Below, one piece after another: positions 6,472-10,677 of a stretch of DNA of 10,677 nucleotides. The position numbers and the translations under genes were made by a program. The notes under the pieces were generated by a model. It did no database searches, was not told where the DNA came from, and saw only the letters and a program-made list of their open reading frames with translations. The first letter of the stretch is position 1. The number at the start of each line of letters is the position of its first letter. Source of the DNA: Pseudomonadota bacterium (GTDB lineage: Bacteria; Pseudomonadota; Alphaproteobacteria; Rhizobiales; Hyphomicrobiaceae); NCBI GenBank assembly GCA_003242645.1, contig QGVC01000097.1, positions 1 through 10,677 of the forward strand. Direction: 5' to 3'.

Positions 6472-8226
6472 ATGAACGTATTCGCGGAAGTCGAGCAGCT
6501 GATCCGCAGCGCGCTTCAGACCCTTCTAACCGAAGGCAAGCTCCCGGCTGATCTTTCCATTGCGCAGGTTGAGCTACAGGAGCCGCGCGATCCGGCGCAT
6601 GGCGATATTGCGTCGAACATTGCCATGACGCTCGCCAAACCTGCGCGAATGAAGCCGCGCGATATCGCTGAGCTGATCGCCGAGAAACTGCAGGGGCACG
6701 ACGCTTTCACTCGGGTCGAGGTGGCGGGGCCCGGGTTTCTCAATCTGACAATGGCACCCCGCATCTGGCAGCAGCTCGTGTCGAGCATCCTCGAGCAGGG
6801 GAAGGACTACGGGCGGACCTCGATCGGCCAGGGCCAACGCGTACATGTGGAATACGTGTCCGCCAACCCCACCGGACCCATGCACGTGGGTCACTGCCGC
6901 GGCGCCGTGTTCGGGGACACGCTTTGCAACTTGCTGGAGTTCGCCGGCTACGAGGTCACGCGCGAGTACTACGTGAACGATGCCGGCAGCCAGGTGGAGA
7001 AGCTCGCCCGCTCCACGTACTTGCGCTACCGCGAGGCGCTCGGCGAGGAGATCGGCGAGATCCCGCCAGGTCTCTATCCCGGCGAGTACCTGAAGCCCAT
7101 TGGAGCGAAACTTGCCGAAAAGTATGGCCGGGCGCTGCTGGATATGCCCGAGTCGGAGTGGCTGCCCATAGTGCGCGAAACCGCGGTCACGGAGCTATTA
7201 GATCAGATCAAGGACGATCTCGCCACCTTGGGCGTGCATCATGACATCTTCTTTTCGGAGCGCTCGTTGACCGCCGGCGGCCGCGATCAAGTGAAGGAGG
7301 CCATCGAGCTGCTGCGTCGCAAGGGCTACATATTCGAGGGCCGCTTGCCCCGTCCAAAAGGGCACGACGACGAGGACTGGGAGGATCGCGAGCAAACCTT
7401 GTTCCGCTCCACGGCGTTCGGCGACGACATGGATCGGGCACTGATGAAGTCCGACGGCAGCTACACCTACTTCGCCTACGACGTCGCCTACCACTACAAC
7501 AAGCTGCAGCGCGGCTACGACCATTACCTCAACGTGCTGGGGGCTGATCACATCGGGTACATCCCTCGGCTGAAGGCGGCGGTGGCTGCACTCTCCGATG
7601 GCAAAGCGAGCTTTGCGACGCCTGTTTGCCAGCTTGTGAAAGTGTTGCGGCACGGCGAGCCAGTTCGGATGTCCAAACGCGCCGGAACCTTCGTCGCTCT
7701 GCGTGATGTCGTCGACGAGGTCGGGCGCGATCCGGTCCGGTTCATGATGTTGATGCGCAAGAATGACTCGCCGCTCGATTTCGATCTCGCCAAGGTTGTC
7801 GAGCAGTCAAAGGACAATCCTGTATTTTATGTTCAGTATGCCCACGCACGCGCCGCGTCGGTATTCCGCAACGTGCAGGATATCTTCCCCGGCCTGGACC
7901 GTTCAGAGGTTGTTAAGGCCGACCTTGGAAGATTGAAGGACCCAGGAGAGATCGACATTGTCAAGCGACTGGCACGTTATCCGCGGGTCATTGAAAGTGC
8001 TGCGCGCGAGCGAGAACCCCACAGGCTTCCTTTCTACCTCTTTGATCTGGCATCTGCATTTCACCAACACTGGGCTCGCGGCAATGAATCGCCACAATTG
8101 CGCTTCATACAACCAAACGACCGCGGGGTTACAGTCGCGAGACTTGCTCTTGTCGCCGCTTTACAGGATGTTATCGCGTCTGGACTTTCGGTCCTAGGTG
8201 TGCAGGCCCCTGAGGAAATGAGATAA
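6472..8226 (+). CDS. argS: Arginyl-tRNA synthetase
   Basis: ArgRS charges tRNA-Arg with arginine in the cytosol. The 584-residue protein has the usual layout: an N-terminal Add-1 domain (about 1-110) with EPRDPAHGDIASNIAM, the class I catalytic core with ANPTGPMHVGH (HIGH motif 138-141) and YYVNDAGSQ, the KMSK-type loop VRMSKRAG (398-405), and the C-terminal DALR anticodon-binding domain from about residue 450, ending GVQAPEEMR. AAGGA seven bases before ATG 6472 supports the start. The gene is complete with no broken motif. What is odd is base composition: residues 446-584 use many codons ending in A or T (AGA, GGA, CCA, TTT, CTT, TTA), unlike the rest of the gene. The SPOR protein gene begins 47 bp after its stop and is probably cotranscribed. 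Confidence 0.98.
   Translation: MNVFAEVEQLIRSALQTLLTEGKLPADLSIAQVELQEPRDPAHGDIASNIAMTLAKPARMKPRDIAELIAEKLQGHDAFTRVEVAGPGFLNLTMAPRIWQQLVSSILEQGKDYGRTSIGQGQRVHVEYVSANPTGPMHVGHCRGAVFGDTLCNLLEFAGYEVTREYYVNDAGSQVEKLARSTYLRYREALGEEIGEIPPGLYPGEYLKPIGAKLAEKYGRALLDMPESEWLPIVRETAVTELLDQIKDDLATLGVHHDIFFSERSLTAGGRDQVKEAIELLRRKGYIFEGRLPRPKGHDDEDWEDREQTLFRSTAFGDDMDRALMKSDGSYTYFAYDVAYHYNKLQRGYDHYLNVLGADHIGYIPRLKAAVAALSDGKASFATPVCQLVKVLRHGEPVRMSKRAGTFVALRDVVDEVGRDPVRFMMLMRKNDSPLDFDLAKVVEQSKDNPVFYVQYAHARAASVFRNVQDIFPGLDRSEVVKADLGRLKDPGEIDIVKRLARYPRVIESAAREREPHRLPFYLFDLASAFHQHWARGNESPQLRFIQPNDRGVTVARLALVAALQDVIASGLSVLGVQAPEEMR
7807..8226 (+). other. Segment of argS with atypical codon usage (possible recombinant tract)
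   Basis: By hand count, 66 of the 139 sense codons here end in A or T (about 47%), against about 30 of 123 in 6472-6840, 11 of 80 in 7261-7500 and 25 of 102 in 7501-7806. The change is sharp and starts next to the highly conserved NPVFYVQYAHAR segment. AGA arginine codons appear three times in the tail. The reading frame and protein family match are intact, so this is a composition change and not a frameshift. Confidence 0.65.
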
Positions 8227-8273
8227 TCGGCATGATTCGAAGGGGCGCGTAGAGGGTGCGAAGGAAATCGGAG

Positions 8274-10040
8274 ATGTCACGGTCGAACGGTCCGGTGACT
8301 CGGGGGGAGAGCCACCATCAGGATTGGCCATATCCTGCCGATTCTAACCTGCCCGGCCAGACCCCGTCTCATCAACCCGCTCATTGGCCTCCGATTTTTC
8401 CGCAGCACCATTCGCATCCCGCGGCTCATCCTCAGCACGCTGAGCCAGACCATCAGACGTCGGGCTATCATTACCCGCAACACCAGGGTGGTCACGGATA
8501 TTATCCGTCCCACGATCAATACGGCCAGCACGGTCATTCGCCGGACTCAGGGACCGCCCATCAGGCCTTTACGGCTCCCAATCGGCACCCGCCGTTTTTC
8601 GGGGACCAGTCGTCACACTATGGCTCGGGCCACCAGCCGAGCCCCTACGGCTCCCGCTTCGAAGATCATCTTCGTAGCCAGGCGGCCGGCTATCGCAACG
8701 ACCAGGAGCTGTCGCGGCTGCAGACCCCTGGCCAGGCGAGGCGCACCCATACGACTCTACGCGATCAGCTCCAATCGGTGCAAAGCCACGGGTGGCAACA
8801 GCACTACGGTCAGACCGCCTCCGCGCCGCGGAATGATCCGCGGGACTATGATCTCGGGAGCTACATGCCCTCCGCGGATAGGCAGCAGTCTGACTATGGG
8901 CAGGGCGAGCTACCCAGCCATCACACTCACTTCGAGTCCCATTGGCAAAATCCACAGGGCTACGGCTACGGTCCGGGCAATGGCTCTGCGGATTACTATG
9001 GGCAGAGCGGCAACGAGACATTGCCCGTCGAGCATCATCAAGAATTTGGAGACCCTGACTCCGAGGAGTTCGACGATTACGAATACGAGGAGCCGCGTCG
9101 CCGGCGTGGTCTGCTGATCAGCTTGGCCTTGATTGGCGCTATCGTGGCCGGTGGTGGATTGGCTTACGCGTACAAGATCATCGTTGGCCCGTCAGCCAGC
9201 GGCACACCTCCTGTTATCAAGGCGGATACACGGCCCGCAAAATCACAGCCGGAAGATCCGGGTGGCCGCCAGTTCGCGCACTCCGACAGCAAGCTGATGG
9301 GGCGGCTCGGGTCCGACAGCTCGAGCAGCAGCACGAGCGGCTCCGCGCGTGCCAGCACGCTCGATTCAAACGAGACCGGGGTGCGCCGGGTGCCGACCAT
9401 TGTAGTGGGCCGGGATGGCTCGATCGCTCCGCCAACAGAGCCGAGACTGCCGCCACCAACCGTCTCGGTGCCCGGCATGACCATCGTCAATGGCTTCGGC
9501 TTGCCGCCTGTACAGCCGCCGGAGCGCGAGGAGCGCGTCGAAGCGGCTCAAGTCCCGCCTGCGCCTCAGGTGCCGCAAATCATCGCCAGAGCTGATCCTC
9601 AGCCTTCTCCTTCTGCCGCCGAGTCGGCGAGCCGGCAGTCGGTCGACGTGCCGCCGCTTCCGGTGCGGAGCGCCACCGTGACACCGGCTTCCACCTCGAG
9701 CCGCCAGGCTGCACCGCAGCCGAAAGCGGCACAGCCCGCACCGAGGCAGACAGCTTCAGCTCCAGCGCAAAAGTCGCAGCCAGTCGGCTATGTTGCCGTG
9801 CTGGCCTCGCAGAAGAGCCGCATCGACGCGCTCAAGACGTTCGCGGACCTTCAGCAGAAGTATGCCCACGTGCTGCGGAACAAGATCCCGGACGTCCAGG
9901 AAGCCGATCTCAGTGCCCGTGGCCTTGGGACGATGTATCGGGTCGTCGTCGGCCCACCGGGGTCGCGTGAGGCGGCAGCCGATCTCTGCGGTCAGCTCAA
10001 GTCGGCAGGGTTCGAGGGCTGCTGGATAACGACGTACTGA
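8274..10040 (+). CDS. Single-pass membrane protein with C-terminal SPOR (peptidoglycan-binding) domain
   Basis: The 588-residue protein has three parts. Residues 1-275 are a probably disordered cytoplasmic region rich in His, Gln, Tyr, Pro, Ser and Gly, ending in an acidic stretch (DPDSEEFDDYEYEEP). After RRRR comes one transmembrane helix (about 280-300, LLISLALIGAIVAGGG), giving N-in/C-out topology by the positive-inside rule. A long Pro/Ala/Ser/Gln-rich periplasmic linker (about 305-500) leads to a SPOR domain (about 504-588) with VGYVAVLASQKSR and a YRVVVGPPGSREAA core, ending in CWITTY. SPOR domains bind glycan strands lacking stem peptides, enriched at division septa, so a role in cell division or envelope remodelling is likely. 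I chose ATG 8274 because AAGGA lies eight bases upstream; an in-frame GTG at 8256 is the alternative. It lies between argS and nagZ; NagZ works on the same polymer's breakdown products. Confidence 0.87.
   Translation: MSRSNGPVTRGESHHQDWPYPADSNLPGQTPSHQPAHWPPIFPQHHSHPAAHPQHAEPDHQTSGYHYPQHQGGHGYYPSHDQYGQHGHSPDSGTAHQAFTAPNRHPPFFGDQSSHYGSGHQPSPYGSRFEDHLRSQAAGYRNDQELSRLQTPGQARRTHTTLRDQLQSVQSHGWQQHYGQTASAPRNDPRDYDLGSYMPSADRQQSDYGQGELPSHHTHFESHWQNPQGYGYGPGNGSADYYGQSGNETLPVEHHQEFGDPDSEEFDDYEYEEPRRRRGLLISLALIGAIVAGGGLAYAYKIIVGPSASGTPPVIKADTRPAKSQPEDPGGRQFAHSDSKLMGRLGSDSSSSSTSGSARASTLDSNETGVRRVPTIVVGRDGSIAPPTEPRLPPPTVSVPGMTIVNGFGLPPVQPPEREERVEAAQVPPAPQVPQIIARADPQPSPSAAESASRQSVDVPPLPVRSATVTPASTSSRQAAPQPKAAQPAPRQTASAPAQKSQPVGYVAVLASQKSRIDALKTFADLQQKYAHVLRNKIPDVQEADLSARGLGTMYRVVVGPPGSREAAADLCGQLKSAGFEGCWITTY
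8370..8537 (+). other. His-rich segment of the SPOR protein
   Basis: Residues 33-88 contain 14 histidines in 56 positions, mixed with Gln, Pro, Tyr and Gly (for example PQHHSHPAAHPQH and GYHYPQHQGGHGYY). It is low-complexity with no regular repeat unit. It would lie in the cytoplasm. Metal binding or self-association are conceivable but nothing here shows either. Confidence 0.6.
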
Positions 10041-10191
10041 AGCGAAGGCCTCCGCCCACCCGCCGAAGGCGCGAAGCAGAAGTGTGCCGGCGTGCGGTAC
10101 GTTTGCCGTCACGCGGTAGTCGAACCGCGCCCGTTTTCGCGTCAACGTGTCCTGCCGCAATTTCTGCTACAGGTCGATATAGCCTGCGGCA

Positions 10192-10677
10192 ATGCGTGCT
10201 TCCCTCATCACTGGTCTTTCGGGGCCACACCTGACACCCGATGAGGCGCGGTTTCTCGCGGACGTGCGGCCGTGCGGGCTCATCCTCTTCGCCCGGAACT
10301 GCGAGACGCCCGATCAGGTGCGAAGGCTGATCTCCGAGGCCAAGGAGGCCATTGGCGAGCATGATATTCTGGTCTTGATCGACCAGGAGGGTGGCCGCGT
10401 CCGGCGCCTGATGCCGCCAACTTGGCGCGACCTGCCGCCGGCCGCTGCGTACGCCCGGCTGGCGGAGGCCGATTTTGAGCACGCAGAGGCGACGGCTCGC
10501 TTGGTGGCGCGCCTCATAGCCGCTGACTTGAGGGACTTGGGTATCAATACGAATTGCGTGCCGGTCCTCGACATCCCCGCGCCGGGATCGCACGAGATCA
10601 TCGGGGACCGAGCTTACGGCACCACTCCGGAGAGCGTCACCCGCCTCGGGCGTGCGGTGGCAGAGGGGCACCTCGAC
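10192..10677 (+). CDS. nagZ: Beta-N-acetylhexosaminidase NagZ (5' part, cut by window edge)
   Basis: The first 162 residues of a glycoside hydrolase family 3 enzyme are present and open to the right edge. NagZ removes N-acetylglucosamine from anhydromuropeptides in the cytosol during peptidoglycan recycling. Visible hallmarks are GLSGPHLTPDEARFL (8-22), GLILFARNCETPDQVRRL (29-46), LIDQEGGRVRRL (62-73), INTNCVPVLDI (118-128) and IGDRAYG (137-143). The KHFPGHG motif and catalytic loop lie beyond the window. No signal peptide is present, as expected for cytosolic NagZ. ATG 10192 gives the family's usual N-terminus, but the ribosome site is weak (AGGT, about 17 bases upstream, is too far). It follows the SPOR gene by 151 bp, a gap in which I see no clear promoter or terminator, so cotranscription is possible. 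Confidence 0.94.
   Translation, partial: MRASLITGLSGPHLTPDEARFLADVRPCGLILFARNCETPDQVRRLISEAKEAIGEHDILVLIDQEGGRVRRLMPPTWRDLPPAAAYARLAEADFEHAEATARLVARLIAADLRDLGINTNCVPVLDIPAPGSHEIIGDRAYGTTPESVTRLGRAVAEGHLD

Noticed and set aside
8488..9117. Open frame of 209 codons on the plus strand in another frame
   Set aside because: It lies inside the SPOR protein gene; its Thr/Arg-rich product mirrors the low-complexity codons of the real frame.
10041..10191. Possible terminator or promoter between the SPOR gene and nagZ
   Set aside because: Only a 4-bp stem with a three-base loop (10061-10071) and no T-run; no convincing -35/-10 pair.

Overview
The window reads as a GC-rich alphaproteobacterial chromosome segment, most likely Hyphomicrobiales (Rhizobiales). 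The evidence is an IalB-family periplasmic protein, a YejA-type peptide-binding protein, and the gene order erpA (divergent) - dgt - argS - SPOR protein - nagZ, which I recall as common in that order; I assign no genus. No mobile element, CRISPR array, tRNA or rRNA is visible. Almost everything is core housekeeping, so I do not claim a new system.

Left part (1-1565): the 5' end of a peptide/oligopeptide ABC transporter binding protein gene (minus strand, cut by the window edge) diverges across a 307-bp non-coding gap from a secreted IalB-family protein gene (plus strand). The latter ends in a clear hairpin terminator.

Middle part (1649-4615): a complete EF-P beta-lysylation module. epmB (lysine 2,3-aminomutase) and epmA (LysRS-like EF-P ligase) lie on the minus strand, and efp diverges from them on the plus strand with the modifiable lysine at position 34. 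EpmB makes (R)-beta-lysine, EpmA attaches it to EF-P Lys34, and modified EF-P relieves ribosome stalling at proline stretches.

Right part (4628-10677): efp converges on erpA (Fe-S carrier, minus strand) across a perfect 13-bp inverted repeat. erpA diverges from a plus-strand run: dgt (dNTP triphosphohydrolase-like), argS, a large single-pass membrane protein with a C-terminal SPOR domain, and the start of nagZ (peptidoglycan recycling, cut by the right edge). The SPOR protein and NagZ both deal with peptidoglycan.

The most unusual sequence signals are: (i) an abrupt change in codon usage inside argS at about 7807, by hand count from roughly 14-25% A/T-ending codons to about 47%, coinciding with the C-terminal anticodon-binding region, which suggests a mosaic gene; (ii) the inverted repeat between efp and erpA; (iii) a very His/Gln/Tyr-rich cytoplasmic segment in the SPOR protein; and (iv) possible hairpins in the argS leader that touch its ribosome binding site.
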